Shown here in pieces: positions 17,440 to 26,286 of a stretch of DNA of 64,000 nt (the stretch's first letter is position 1; every line of letters starts with the position of its first letter). The notes under the pieces were generated by a model. The model was not told the origin of the DNA, ran no database searches, and saw nothing but the letters and a program-made list of their open reading frames with translations. Both the position numbers and the translations under genes were made by a program. Source of the DNA: Arthrobacter sp. efr-133-TYG-118 (GTDB lineage: Bacteria > Actinomycetota > Actinomycetes > Actinomycetales > Micrococcaceae); NCBI RefSeq assembly GCF_030209755.1, contig NZ_JARVRH010000005.1, forward strand, positions 62,001 through 126,000, in the 5' to 3' direction.

Positions 17440-17937
17440 TCATCCAAGGAATTGCCGAACAGCCGCGATATCGCCCCGCGACAGGCCCCGCCGCGGGTCC
17501 GGTGAGATCCAAAGCACACGGCTGCCGAGGAACTCGGCCCAGGACCGGGCAGCGGCTTCATGGTTCAGCTGATCGTCCATCCACACGATGCGTTCGGCTC
17601 CGGACTCTTGGACGTCTTTTTGCAAAACGTCCAGCTTCCACCAATCAGCGGTCTGGTCCCAACTGTCGCTCGTCAAGACGGGCCAGTGCTCGCCATGGAG
17701 GCCGATCGCCGGACACAGGAACTCAGGCGCGAGCCGCTGCCACGTCGTCAGCCAAACAAACCTCGCCCTGGGATGGGCGGCAAGCTCATTGAGTTCGTCA
17801 ACCAGTTCGGACGCGTAAACGACGTCCAGGATTCCGGCGTCGGCGATTTTCCATTCAGTACCCCAATCGGTGAAGCCCATGGGACCGAAGGGGTTCACCA
17901 CGCCGTCGACGTCCAGATACAGCGACACGGTGGTCAT
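17440..17937 (-). CDS. HAD-like hydrolase family protein
   Basis: 165 residues. The N-terminal YLDVDGVVNPFG is a HAD nucleophile motif (DxDGV), followed by FVWLTTWQRLA (motif II Thr) and IVWMDDQLNHEA (acidic motif). This pattern defines a group of small actinobacterial HAD-domain proteins of unknown substrate. The ATG at 17937 follows GGGGAGGGGG. It begins 53 bp after the synthetase stop on the same strand, so it may be the last gene of the lysC-dat-synthetase run, but nothing in it points to a role there. Confidence 0.75.
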   Translation of the reverse strand: MTTVSLYLDVDGVVNPFGPMGFTDWGTEWKIADAGILDVVYASELVDELNELAAHPRARFVWLTTWQRLAPEFLCPAIGLHGEHWPVLTSDSWDQTADWWKLDVLQKDVQESGAERIVWMDDQLNHEAAARSWAEFLGSRVLWISPDPRRGLSRGDIAAVRQFLG

Positions 17938-17990
17938 GCAGCCCCCTCCCCGACGTGCCAACAAGGCCAGCGTAAGGCAAGCGCTGTGTG

Positions 17991-20900
17991 TCACGGCAGT
18001 CCAGGGACGGCTTGCCGCGTGAGTTCGCGTGCGGGATTGCCGCCGAAGATTCTGTGGGCGGGGACGTCTTCGCCCTTCATCAGGAACGAGTCGGCTTCGA
18101 GCTGGGAACCTTCGTGCAGGGTGGTTCCATAGTGGACGAATGCGCCCACTCCAAGAGTGCAGCCGGTACCAAGCGTGATGGCGTCGAGCTTGAACGCGCC
18201 GTCCTCCATGGAGTGGCATTGTGTGACGGCGTAAGCGTTGAGGGTGCAGTAGTCCCCAATGGTGACGAGGGTCCTTTCCGGGATCCCGCAACCGTCGTCG
18301 AAGACCTTCTTGCCCATCCTGACCCCCAGGATTCGCCAAATCACGGCTTTGAAGGGCGTGCCGTTGAACATCTGCACAATTCCCCCGGCGCCGAGTTTCC
18401 AGTAGCGCTCATGCCGCCAGAAGGGCACTTCGTAGATGGAGCAAGAAAGCGGCGAAAGTCTTCCAAAGCCGAGGGATGCCCGCTCCACGAGGACCATCAG
18501 GGCACCCGTGGTAATGACCATTGTTCCCAGCGCAGCCACCGCAGCGAGGCCTCCTGCGGCGGGGAGGAAGGCCTGCGATGCCCAGGCGGCGAGGAGAATC
18601 ACGTACAGCTCGGCCCACCGGGCCAGCAGGTAAAAGATCACCGTCACGGTGTTGTGCAGGTTCTTTGCCGGGATCCGGCGCCGTAGTTCCTCTGCCGTCC
18701 TGAACCGATCAAAGGTGTTGTCCCGGTCCACAGTGCGCGGTATTTCAAAGGGCGGTGAGCCCAGGAGGCCAACCCCCTCGCGGAGCGGACCCTCCAAAGG
18801 CACCATGGTCTTGGTCCCTAGAAGGCAGTTGTCCCCCATCCTGGCTCCGGCGGGATAGGCGATGTTGTTGCCGAAGAAGCTCCTGGCCCCGATGATGGCA
18901 GGCGAGAGGCGGAAAGCGGTGTTTGAGTAGTCAGCATTGATGATCGACAGGCCATCCGAGACCATGGTGCCGCTGCCGACAGTAGTCAGGGTGGGACTGT
19001 CATGCTTCAGCCCGACGCCGAAATTGGATCCGGTCTGCACCATGTCCGGCTGGTGGTAGCCAAGGACATTCAGGTAGTACACGATCAGGGAACTGTCGCC
19101 GGTGAGCTGGAGGAGGGCTTTGAGGTTGGTCAGCCGTTGGGCCGTCCGCAAGAGTCCGAAGCGGAAGCCGTAGAGGGGGTAGTCCTTGCCTGGAACCAGA
19201 AGCAACGCAAGCAGCCTGGGAAGGGTGGCGGCGACGGCGAAGGCGGCCAGGATACTGCCGAAAAGAAGGACGGCGGAGATCAGCAGAAGTGCCTGCCAGA
19301 AAAGCGGCTTGGCCGGGTTTGTTTCGCCCGTGGGGAGGGACGCGAGTACGACGTCGATGGTTCCAAGCCCGATGGAAGACACCAGTACCACGTGGACCAG
19401 CACGGTCCAGAAACTGAAACTGACCCGGCGGGCCGTCCCGGACGTGACTCGTCCCGCCCTGCGGTAACTAATGTTGGTGGGTTCGGCGGGTGAGCCGGCC
19501 CAGGCTCCGCCAGGCGGAACAATCTGGAAGCGATGTAGGCAAGAGCTGTGCCCCAGTTGGGCGTCGTCGCCCATGGCGGTGTCAATGTCCAGCGTGGTCT
19601 GCTCGCCGATCAGGACGTTGCGGCCCAGGGTGACGGACCCCGTCTGGATCCGGCCGCCGTGGGCACGGTAGCAGTAAAAGGTGGAGTCCTTTCGGATCAC
19701 CGTGTCCGCCCCCACCGCCAGCAGGTCGGGGCAGGCGGGAATCCTTGAGGAGAGGATGGTCACGCGGGGGCCGATCCTGGCCCCGAGTGCGCGGAGATAT
19801 AGCGGGAAGACCGGCGTTCCGACGAACATCCGGACAGGGCTTGTGGCGACCAAGGTCTTGACGAACCAGAAGCGGACGTACCTTAAGGACCAGAGAGGGA
19901 ACTCCTCGGTCTTCCATCGGCCGATGAGGGCCCATTTGAGCACAACGGGTAGGACTGCCAAGGCCAGGAACGACACGGTGCCGACGACGGCGGAGCGCGC
20001 CACGAGGGCGCCGGGCTGCCGGGACCCGCCGATCCACTGCTCGCCGGCCACGGGGATGAGCAACGCGACGTACGCGTAGGCCAGGGCGGCAATGGCCTGC
20101 AAAGCCCCGCACAGCAGGTACTGGCCGGTCCCGACGCGCAAGAAGGGTTCCGCCGCCGCAGCTTGCCCGCCCCCGGCGCCGGCCCCCGCCAGCGCCTCGT
20201 CGTTCGCGGCATCCAGGGCGGCCGCCAAGGCAGCGATGGTCGGATGTCCATAAATTTCGCGCATCGAGACTGAAGGCGGGTTGGCTTCCTTGCGGACGTT
20301 CGCGCAGAAGTGAGCCAGCAGCAGGGAGTTTGCCCCGAGGTCGTTGAAGAAATTGGCGGTGGTGGACACTGACGTGAGCTGGAGGGCCGCAGCCAGGGCC
20401 GGGGCGAGGATCCGTTCCGTAGGAGTTACCGGCCTGGTGTCGGCGAAATCTGTACTGACCGTGCGCGGGCCAGTGGGATGTGGAAGCCTGCTGCGGTCCA
20501 CTTTCCCGCTGACCATCATCGGCATGGTCCGGAGGGGCTGGAAATAGCCTGGCACCATGTAGGCGGGGAGCCGTTCGCGCAGCCAGGCGCGGATGTCGCC
20601 TCCTTCCACCTTGGGTGCGTTCCGGTGCACCGTGTAGTAGGCGGCGAGTTCCGTGATTCCCGGCCCGGGCTCCCACGTCTTCACAACTGCCGTCGCTATC
20701 CCGGGCATCTGCAGAAGGACACTTTCGATTTCGCTCAGCTCAATCCGATAGCCCCGGACCTTCACCTGTGTGTCGGTGCGGCCGTGGTACTCGATTTCGT
20801 CCTGGTCGTTGAACCGGCCGAGGTCACCGGTGCGGTAGATGCGATGGGACGGGTTGTCCTCCAGACCCAGGAAATCGGGAATGAATGCCTTTTCTGTCAG

Positions 20901-22130
20901 TTCGGGCCGGTTGATGTAGCCCCGGGCGAGCCCGATGCCCGCCAGCCCGATTTCGCCCAGCTCGCCGTGGGGCAGTGCGCGGTCCTGGACGGGATCCAGG
21001 ATGACCGCGGAATAGCCGGGCAACGGTTTGCCCAAGGTCACGGGCTTGCCGGGTTCCGCCGAGCCCCAGGTGGCTGTCACGGTCGCTTCGGTGGGCCCGT
21101 AGACATTCAGGAAACGCCGGCCGGGCCGGTGCCAACGCTCCACAAGGTCCTCCGGGCAGGCTTCACCGGAGACGAGCAGGAACCGCAGCCCTGGCACGTC
21201 GTCCTCGAGCGTGGCCAGCAGGGTCGGCACACAGCAAAGGGCGGTGATGTTCCGGGCCTCGATGAACTCGGCAAGTTCCGGCCCGAGGAGGTTGTTCCCG
21301 GGCGGCCGCGGCACCAAGGTGGCCCCGACCATCCAAGGCACCCAGATCTCCTCCACGGAGAAATCGAAAGCTGTGGTCATGCCTTGGTAGACCCGGTCGT
21401 GGGAATCGTAGCCATAGGTTTCGGAGGCAATCCGCACGAAGTGGCAGATGCTGGCGTGGGCGATGGCCACTCCCTTGGGCCGTCCGGTGGACCCCGAGGT
21501 GTAGATGATGTAAGCCAGTCCGTTGTCCGTGGATGTCTGCCCCGCCCAAGCCAAGCGGGAGGATTCAAGCGCGGCAATGCGGTGGTCCTCCTTGTCCACG
21601 CGAACGGCAAGGTCCGCGGTCCCCGGCAGGAGGCTGTCCGCGAGGCGGGAGACAGTCAGGAGCATGGTGACGTCGGCGTCTGCGGCGATATAGGAAATTC
21701 TCTCGGGAGGGAACACCGGGTCGAGGGGCACGTAAACGGCGTGGGCCTTGAGGACCGCAAGCATGCCGACATAGGACCGCACCGGGTCGTCGAACAGCAG
21801 TGCGACTCTGTCGCCGGGGCTTGCCCCGCGGGCAAGGAGGTAGCGGGCGAGCCGGTTGGCCCGGGCGTCCAGTTCTTCGTAGCTGAGCGAACCATCCGCC
21901 GTTTCCACGGCAGGATGACGGCTGTGGCCTTCGGCCCGTTGCCGGTCGCACCGGTTCTCGAAGAGCTCCTCAAGCCGCTCGCCGGGGCTCCACCGGATGG
22001 TGGCGCCCAATGCCGTGTTGCCCAGCGCGGTGCCGACCAGGACCGCGGCGCCGTCCCTGAGCTGGATCAGGGATCGGGCGCTTGTGGCCGCTCCGCCCGG
22101 GGGCCGGCCCGGATCCACATGCCTTCCCAT
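17991..22130 (-). CDS. Pls/PosA-type NRPS-like synthetase (cationic poly-amino acid synthetase)
   Basis: 1379 residues. The first 560 or so form an adenylation domain with YIIYTSGSTGRPKG (A3), FDFSVEEIWVPW (A4), YGPTEATVTATW (A5) and YRTGDLGR (A7). A carrier domain follows with DLGANSLLLAHF (phosphopantetheine Ser). The remaining 700 residues have about six transmembrane segments alternating with three left-handed beta-helix, acyltransferase-like domains (for example VTLGRNVLIGEQTTLD and TLGTGCTLGVGAFVHYG). This is the architecture of epsilon-poly-lysine synthetase Pls and polyornithine synthetase PosA, where one membrane enzyme builds a homopolymer without condensation domains. A perfect AAGGAGG precedes the ATG. 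The upstream aminotransferase and aspartokinase point to diaminobutyrate as monomer. Confidence 0.9.
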   Translation of the reverse strand: MGRHVDPGRPPGGAATSARSLIQLRDGAAVLVGTALGNTALGATIRWSPGERLEELFENRCDRQRAEGHSRHPAVETADGSLSYEELDARANRLARYLLARGASPGDRVALLFDDPVRSYVGMLAVLKAHAVYVPLDPVFPPERISYIAADADVTMLLTVSRLADSLLPGTADLAVRVDKEDHRIAALESSRLAWAGQTSTDNGLAYIIYTSGSTGRPKGVAIAHASICHFVRIASETYGYDSHDRVYQGMTTAFDFSVEEIWVPWMVGATLVPRPPGNNLLGPELAEFIEARNITALCCVPTLLATLEDDVPGLRFLLVSGEACPEDLVERWHRPGRRFLNVYGPTEATVTATWGSAEPGKPVTLGKPLPGYSAVILDPVQDRALPHGELGEIGLAGIGLARGYINRPELTEKAFIPDFLGLEDNPSHRIYRTGDLGRFNDQDEIEYHGRTDTQVKVRGYRIELSEIESVLLQMPGIATAVVKTWEPGPGITELAAYYTVHRNAPKVEGGDIRAWLRERLPAYMVPGYFQPLRTMPMMVSGKVDRSRLPHPTGPRTVSTDFADTRPVTPTERILAPALAAALQLTSVSTTANFFNDLGANSLLLAHFCANVRKEANPPSVSMREIYGHPTIAALAAALDAANDEALAGAGAGGGQAAAAEPFLRVGTGQYLLCGALQAIAALAYAYVALLIPVAGEQWIGGSRQPGALVARSAVVGTVSFLALAVLPVVLKWALIGRWKTEEFPLWSLRYVRFWFVKTLVATSPVRMFVGTPVFPLYLRALGARIGPRVTILSSRIPACPDLLAVGADTVIRKDSTFYCYRAHGGRIQTGSVTLGRNVLIGEQTTLDIDTAMGDDAQLGHSSCLHRFQIVPPGGAWAGSPAEPTNISYRRAGRVTSGTARRVSFSFWTVLVHVVLVSSIGLGTIDVVLASLPTGETNPAKPLFWQALLLISAVLLFGSILAAFAVAATLPRLLALLLVPGKDYPLYGFRFGLLRTAQRLTNLKALLQLTGDSSLIVYYLNVLGYHQPDMVQTGSNFGVGLKHDSPTLTTVGSGTMVSDGLSIINADYSNTAFRLSPAIIGARSFFGNNIAYPAGARMGDNCLLGTKTMVPLEGPLREGVGLLGSPPFEIPRTVDRDNTFDRFRTAEELRRRIPAKNLHNTVTVIFYLLARWAELYVILLAAWASQAFLPAAGGLAAVAALGTMVITTGALMVLVERASLGFGRLSPLSCSIYEVPFWRHERYWKLGAGGIVQMFNGTPFKAVIWRILGVRMGKKVFDDGCGIPERTLVTIGDYCTLNAYAVTQCHSMEDGAFKLDAITLGTGCTLGVGAFVHYGTTLHEGSQLEADSFLMKGEDVPAHRIFGGNPARELTRQAVPGLP

Positions 22131-22161
22131 GTTCGCCTCCTTGTTCTGGCCTTGTGTCCGG

Positions 22162-22236
22162 CCTAATCGGGCCGCGCCTAATCGGGCCGCGCCTTATCGG
22201 GCCGCGCCTAATCGGGCCGCGCCTTATCGGGCCGCG
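22162..22236. repeat. Five-unit 15-bp tandem array at the dat/synthetase junction
   Basis: Unit CCTAATCGGGCCGCG repeated five times without spacers, alternating TAAT and TTAT in the second codon-like position (units start at 22162, 22177, 22192, 22207 and 22222). The dat stop codon lies inside the fifth unit. The array ends 32 bp before the synthetase start. Confidence 0.9.
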
Positions 22237-23624
22237 CCTGTCGTGGTCCTGTGTTCTGCAATGGCACATTGTTCGGCAATGGCAGGCAGAAGGAGCCGGC
22301 AGGCTGCGTCGACGAGTTCTTCCGTGATGTTCAGCGGGGGCAGGAGCCTGACCACGCAGTCGTCCCGGCCGCCGCACTCGAGTATCAGGCCCAGCTCCAG
22401 GGCATTTCGCTGCACTGCCCGGGCCAGGCCACCGGCAGGACGGCCGGTTTCCGGATCGGCGAACTCGATCCCCCACATCAGGCCGCGGCCCCGCACCTCG
22501 CGCACCCAGGGGTTGCCGGCCAAGGGTGCGAGAAGCCGGGCAATCTGGGCACCGCGCCTACGGACGTTGCCGAGAACGTCGTCGCGCCGGATGATCTCCA
22601 CTGCTGCGGCCCCCGCGGCGAATGCCAGCTGATTTCCGCGGAATGTTCCGGTGTGGGCGCCGGGGAGCCAGCGATCAAGGTCCTTGTTGTAGATGATCAG
22701 GGCAACGGGGAGGCCTATTCCGCTGAGGGCCTTGGATGCGACGATGACATCCGGCTCGATCCCGTACTGCTCGAACGCGAACCAGGTTCCGGTGCGCCCG
22801 CACCCGGTCTGGATCTCATCGATAATCAACGGGATGCCCATCTCACGGGTCACCCTGCGCACCGTTCGCGCGAATTCTGCGGTGGCCGGTACAACTCCTC
22901 CCTCGCCTTGGACCATTTCCATGATGACGGCTGCGGGAAGCGGAATGCCCCCAAGCGGGTCTTTGAGGGAATGTTCCAGGAATTGGACGCAGTTGGTCGA
23001 AGAGGTCTCCGGGTGCAGGCCCAAGGGACACTGTGCACAGTAGGAGTAAGGGAAGAAGTGCACTCCGGGCATCCCGTTCGCGACCGCTTGCTTCTGTTCA
23101 ACCAGTCCGGTCAACGCCATCCCCGCGGCGCTGCTGCCGTGGAATGCTCCCTGGAAGCACACGATGTCCCCGCGCCCGGTGGCCGTCTTGCACAGTTTGA
23201 CGGCAGCATCCACGGCATTTGCACCGGTCGGTCCACAGAAGTGGATCTTCATCCGATCGGCGAGCCCCCAGGGAAGCATCGACAGCTGCGCCGTCATGAA
23301 GGCATCCTTCGCCGGCGTCGGGAAATCAAGTCCATGGCTCAATCTCCGCAGTTGTCCGGCCACGACCTCAACCAGTTCCGGATGGCTGTGCCCGAGGGAC
23401 AAAACCCCGGCACCGGCGAGGAAATCAATGAAGACATTGTCATCGACGTCCCGCACAAAGGCTCCGGAGCCCTCGGCAATCGCGATGGGAAGATGCCGCG
23501 GATAGGTGCGGGCATTCGATTCGTTGCGTTCCTGGTGCGCCAGCAACTCGGCAGACCTGGGTCCCGGGAGGGGCCCGGTTACATGTGCCGAGGTCAAGGT
23601 AGCCTGCTGCGGGAGAGTGTTCAT
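22224..23624 (-). CDS. dat: L-2,4-diaminobutyrate:2-oxoglutarate aminotransferase
   Basis: 466 residues, class III PLP aminotransferase. It makes L-2,4-diaminobutyrate from aspartate semialdehyde and glutamate. The N-terminal NARTYPRHLPIAIAEGSGAF and VFIDFLAGAGVLSLGHSHPE match the Dat/PvdH type rather than ectoine EctB. The cofactor region shows FCGPTGANAVDAAVKLCK, LIIDEIQTGCGRTG and the PLP lysine in SKALSGIGLPVALI. It lies 112 bp after the aspartokinase stop and 93 bp before the synthetase start, all on one strand. The last codons run into a 15-bp tandem array. Confidence 0.9.
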   Translation of the reverse strand: MNTLPQQATLTSAHVTGPLPGPRSAELLAHQERNESNARTYPRHLPIAIAEGSGAFVRDVDDNVFIDFLAGAGVLSLGHSHPELVEVVAGQLRRLSHGLDFPTPAKDAFMTAQLSMLPWGLADRMKIHFCGPTGANAVDAAVKLCKTATGRGDIVCFQGAFHGSSAAGMALTGLVEQKQAVANGMPGVHFFPYSYCAQCPLGLHPETSSTNCVQFLEHSLKDPLGGIPLPAAVIMEMVQGEGGVVPATAEFARTVRRVTREMGIPLIIDEIQTGCGRTGTWFAFEQYGIEPDVIVASKALSGIGLPVALIIYNKDLDRWLPGAHTGTFRGNQLAFAAGAAAVEIIRRDDVLGNVRRRGAQIARLLAPLAGNPWVREVRGRGLMWGIEFADPETGRPAGGLARAVQRNALELGLILECGGRDDCVVRLLPPLNITEELVDAACRLLLPAIAEQCAIAEHRTTTGAAR

Positions 23625-23736
23625 GGCGATCGGGTCCTTATCCCGGGGATCCGCGGAGGCGGATCAATGATTGAGCGCTTCCCGCGGCCGTGCCTTGGCG
23701 ACGCGGGGAGGATGGGGTGCAGGTGCTGCGGCCCCG

Positions 23737-25188
23737 CTACGGCGCTTTCGTGGCCTCCTCTCCTGCATGGTCCAGTTCTGCATGGTCCAGTCCTGCACGG
23801 TCCAGTCCGAAGGCCAAGCGCACAGCGCGCTGTGCATCCTCGAGCACGGCCACGCGAACAGCAACGTCGATGCGCATGTCGGACGCCGAGATCAACTCGG
23901 TCTCGGCTCCTGCGTCCGAAAGGGCCGTGAAGAGCCGCGAAAAGACCTGCGCGTCAGTGCGCATGCCCAGTCCGATCAGCGACAGCCTGCCGATCTGGCC
24001 GTCGTACTGGAGGTCCACGAAGCCGATGGCCCTCTGGGCTGCGGACAGGGCGGCACGGACACGGAATCCGTCCCGGCCGGGAACGGCCAGCGAAATGTCG
24101 CTCGCGCCGGCGCGCGCGGACGAGGTGTTTTGAACGGCCATCTCAACCTGGGCGCGCTCATCGGCAAGAAGCCCGAAGATTTCTGCGGACTTTCCCACGC
24201 CGTCCGCGACGCCTATCAACGTCAGCTTCGCCACGGACTTGTCGCAGAGAACTGCAGAGACTACTGGCTGCTCAACGGCCGGAGCCCTGTCCCAGACCGG
24301 CTGGTGGTCCCATTCCGCCTCCTGGTCCCGGCCTGGCAGGATCAAGGTTCCAATACCCCGGTTGAAGGAGGAGCGCACATGGATGGGGACGCCAAAACGG
24401 CCCGCATATTCAAGACATCTGGCATGCACGATTTTGGAACCGGACGCAGCCAGCTCCAGCATTTCCTCGTTTGAAATGACGTCGATTTTCCGCGCGCGGG
24501 GAACAACCCGCGGGTCAGCGGTGTACACGCCATCGACGTCGGTATAGATCTCGCACATTCCGGCGCCCAACGCCGCGGCCAAGGCGACGGCCGTGATGTC
24601 CGAACCGCCCCGGCCGAGGGTGGTGACCTCTTTCTTCTTGAGGCCCTTGCCTTGGAAACCGGCGACGATGGCAACTTCTTCGCGCTTCAAGCAAGCCCGG
24701 ATATGATGCGGGTCAACGTTGACGATGTGCGCCTTGCCGTGGATGCCATCGGTTATCAGTCCGGCCTTTTTTCCGCTGAAGGTCCGGGAAGGAACACCCA
24801 GGTCGGACAAGGCAATCGCCAGGAGCGTCACGGAGATCCGTTCACCCGTGGTCAGCAATGTGTCGAGTTCGCCGGCGGGAGGACTCGGGCTGAGGGAGAC
24901 GGCCAGGTCAAGCAGTTCGTCCGTAGTGTCGCCCATGGCCGAAACCACGACCACCAGCGGATGTCCGGCCTCCCGGGTCTCAGCGATCCGCCGGGCCACT
25001 CGCTTGATGGCTGCTGCGTCGGCAACGGAGGAGCCCCCGTATTTCTGCACTATAAGGTCCCGGGCCCGAAGCTTGGTACGCGCTCGTAGCGCCATCTGTT
25101 CGAGACCGGGGAAGCGTTCTGGTCCGTCCACCTCCGGATGCTGACTGTCTGCTGGTAGATCCCGGATGCTGACTGTCTGCTGGTACAT
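23737..25188 (-). CDS. lysC: Aspartate kinase (pathway-linked copy)
   Basis: 483 residues from ATG 25188, which has AGGAGG 4 nt upstream. The enzyme phosphorylates L-aspartate, the first step toward aspartate semialdehyde and diaminobutyrate. The kinase core starts at LIVQKYGGSSVADAAAIKRV, with GRGGSDITAVALAAALGA and two C-terminal ACT regulatory domains. Compared with usual LysC (which starts at the VQKYGG element), about 47 extra N-terminal residues precede the core; they come from a duplicated 24-bp sequence. The C-terminus ends in three LDxAx repeats. A shorter start, ATG 25095, has a poor ribosome site. It heads the run lysC-dat-synthetase; whether it is also the housekeeping copy cannot be told here. 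Confidence 0.92.
   Translation of the reverse strand: MYQQTVSIRDLPADSQHPEVDGPERFPGLEQMALRARTKLRARDLIVQKYGGSSVADAAAIKRVARRIAETREAGHPLVVVVSAMGDTTDELLDLAVSLSPSPPAGELDTLLTTGERISVTLLAIALSDLGVPSRTFSGKKAGLITDGIHGKAHIVNVDPHHIRACLKREEVAIVAGFQGKGLKKKEVTTLGRGGSDITAVALAAALGAGMCEIYTDVDGVYTADPRVVPRARKIDVISNEEMLELAASGSKIVHARCLEYAGRFGVPIHVRSSFNRGIGTLILPGRDQEAEWDHQPVWDRAPAVEQPVVSAVLCDKSVAKLTLIGVADGVGKSAEIFGLLADERAQVEMAVQNTSSARAGASDISLAVPGRDGFRVRAALSAAQRAIGFVDLQYDGQIGRLSLIGLGMRTDAQVFSRLFTALSDAGAETELISASDMRIDVAVRVAVLEDAQRAVRLAFGLDRAGLDHAELDHAGEEATKAP
23763..23807. repeat. Three-unit 15-bp tandem array in the 3' end of lysC
   Basis: CTGCATGGTCCAGTY repeated three times (the third has CACGG). On the coding strand it encodes the pentapeptides LDRAG, LDHAE and LDHAG at the aspartokinase C-terminus, outside the conserved ACT domains. 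Confidence 0.85.
25134..25185. repeat. Duplicated 24-bp unit at the lysC start
   Basis: CCGGATGCTGACTGTCTGCTGG plus TA occurs twice (25134-25157 and 25162-25185) with a 4-bp spacer. The 28-bp period is not a multiple of three, so the copies are read in different frames. They lie just after the chosen start codon. Confidence 0.85.
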
Positions 25189-25320
25189 GGAGCCTCCTGG
25201 CGCCCGCATCCCCCCTTGCCGATCTTACAACGTACAGACCTCGCCGGCGGTTCACCTAGGCAACAAAAAGGGGCCTTTGGAACGCCGCCGGGAGCCAGGG
25301 CTTCCCCGTAATTCACTATC

Positions 25321-25348
25321 TTGACGTTCGTCACAAGAGTGATAATAT
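25321..25348 (+). promoter_or_regulatory. kynA leaderless promoter with overlapping palindromes
   Basis: TTGACG (25321-25326), 16 bp, TAATAT (25343-25348), then 6 nt and the kynA ATG. TGACG-TT-CGTCA (25322-25333) and TCAC-AAGA-GTGA (25331-25342) are two palindromes sharing a few bases over the -35 and spacer, suitable as operator half-sites for a dimeric repressor. Confidence 0.6.
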
Positions 25349-25354
25349 GAATGC

Positions 25355-26239
25355 ATGGAAAACCCCACCGGCCACTCCGAACAGAGCATCAGTGCCCAGA
25401 GCATCAGGCCCATCGAGGATTCGGTCCGCACCGACTTCAGCCAGGCCATGTCCTACGGCGGGTATCTGGACCTCGACCGCCTCCTCACCGCCCAGCATCC
25501 GTTGAGCACCCCGGAACACCACGACGAATTGCTGTTCATCATCCAGCACCAGACCAGCGAATTGTGGCTCAAGCTCGTCCTGCATGAACTCCTTGAAGCC
25601 CGCCGCCTCCTTGATGCGGACAACCTTGCCAAGGCCCTCAAATGCATCGCGCGCGTCAAGGCGATCCAGCGGACCATGACCGAACAGTGGTCTGTCCTGG
25701 GCACCCTCACTCCTCGCGAGTACTCCGAATTCCGGCGCTTCCTGGGCAGCTCGTCAGGATTCCAGTCCCACCAGTACCGCGCCGTCGAGTTCCTGCTGGG
25801 CAACAAGAACCGGGGCATGCTCCGGGTTTTCGAGAGCGATCCGGCGGCGCACAGCCAGCTCAACACCCTCCTGGAGGAGCCGACCCTTTACGACGCCTTC
25901 CTCGCGGTGCTGGCGCGGGCCGGTTATGCCGTTCCCGCCGAAATCCTTGAACGCGACACCAGCGAACCGTGGACGTTCCGGAAGGACCTGGTCCCGGTCT
26001 TCCAGGAGATCTACGAATCGGAAGCCACGCCATGGGGTTTCTACGAGGCCTGCGAAGACCTCGTGGACATCGAGGACAACTTCCACGCCTGGCGCTTCCG
26101 CCACTTGCGCACGGTGCAACGGACCATCGGATTCAAGGTGGGTACGGGCGGCTCCTCAGGCGTCGACTTCCTCAAGCGGGCCCTTGACCTGACCTTCTTC
26201 CCCGAGCTCTACGCCGTCCGCACCGAGATCGGCAACTGA
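25355..26239 (+). CDS. kynA: Tryptophan 2,3-dioxygenase
   Basis: 294 residues, normal for bacterial TDO. It opens the indole ring of L-tryptophan to N-formylkynurenine with a haem iron. Conserved segments are MSYGGYLDLDRLL, LLFIIQHQTSELWLKL (substrate contacts), SGFQSHQYRAVEFLLG, and FHAWRFRHLRTVQRTIGFK with the haem-ligand histidine, followed by GTGGSSGVDFLK. A leaderless transcript is expected. kynU follows after 47 bp. No arylformamidase (kynB) is adjacent, so that step must be encoded elsewhere or be non-specific. Confidence 0.96.
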   Translation: MENPTGHSEQSISAQSIRPIEDSVRTDFSQAMSYGGYLDLDRLLTAQHPLSTPEHHDELLFIIQHQTSELWLKLVLHELLEARRLLDADNLAKALKCIARVKAIQRTMTEQWSVLGTLTPREYSEFRRFLGSSSGFQSHQYRAVEFLLGNKNRGMLRVFESDPAAHSQLNTLLEEPTLYDAFLAVLARAGYAVPAEILERDTSEPWTFRKDLVPVFQEIYESEATPWGFYEACEDLVDIEDNFHAWRFRHLRTVQRTIGFKVGTGGSSGVDFLKRALDLTFFPELYAVRTEIGN

Positions 26240-26286
26240 ACAGCAATCCAAGCCCGGCAACCCCCTCAGATTCCTTCAGGAGAGAA

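Noticed and set aside
17991..22130. Classical peptide-making NRPS
   Set aside because: There are no condensation or thioesterase domains; the C-terminal half is transmembrane and beta-helical as in Pls.
22162..22236. CRISPR or transcription-factor iteron array
   Set aside because: The units have no spacers and run into a coding end; a simple tandem repeat explains them.
22082..22632. Plus-strand open frame reading PNRAAPYRAAP repeats
   Set aside because: It is the shadow of the 15-bp array and the dat gene on the other strand; it has no start context or domain.
22224..23624. Ectoine pathway EctB
   Set aside because: No ectA or ectC is nearby and the N-terminal segment matches Dat/PvdH better.
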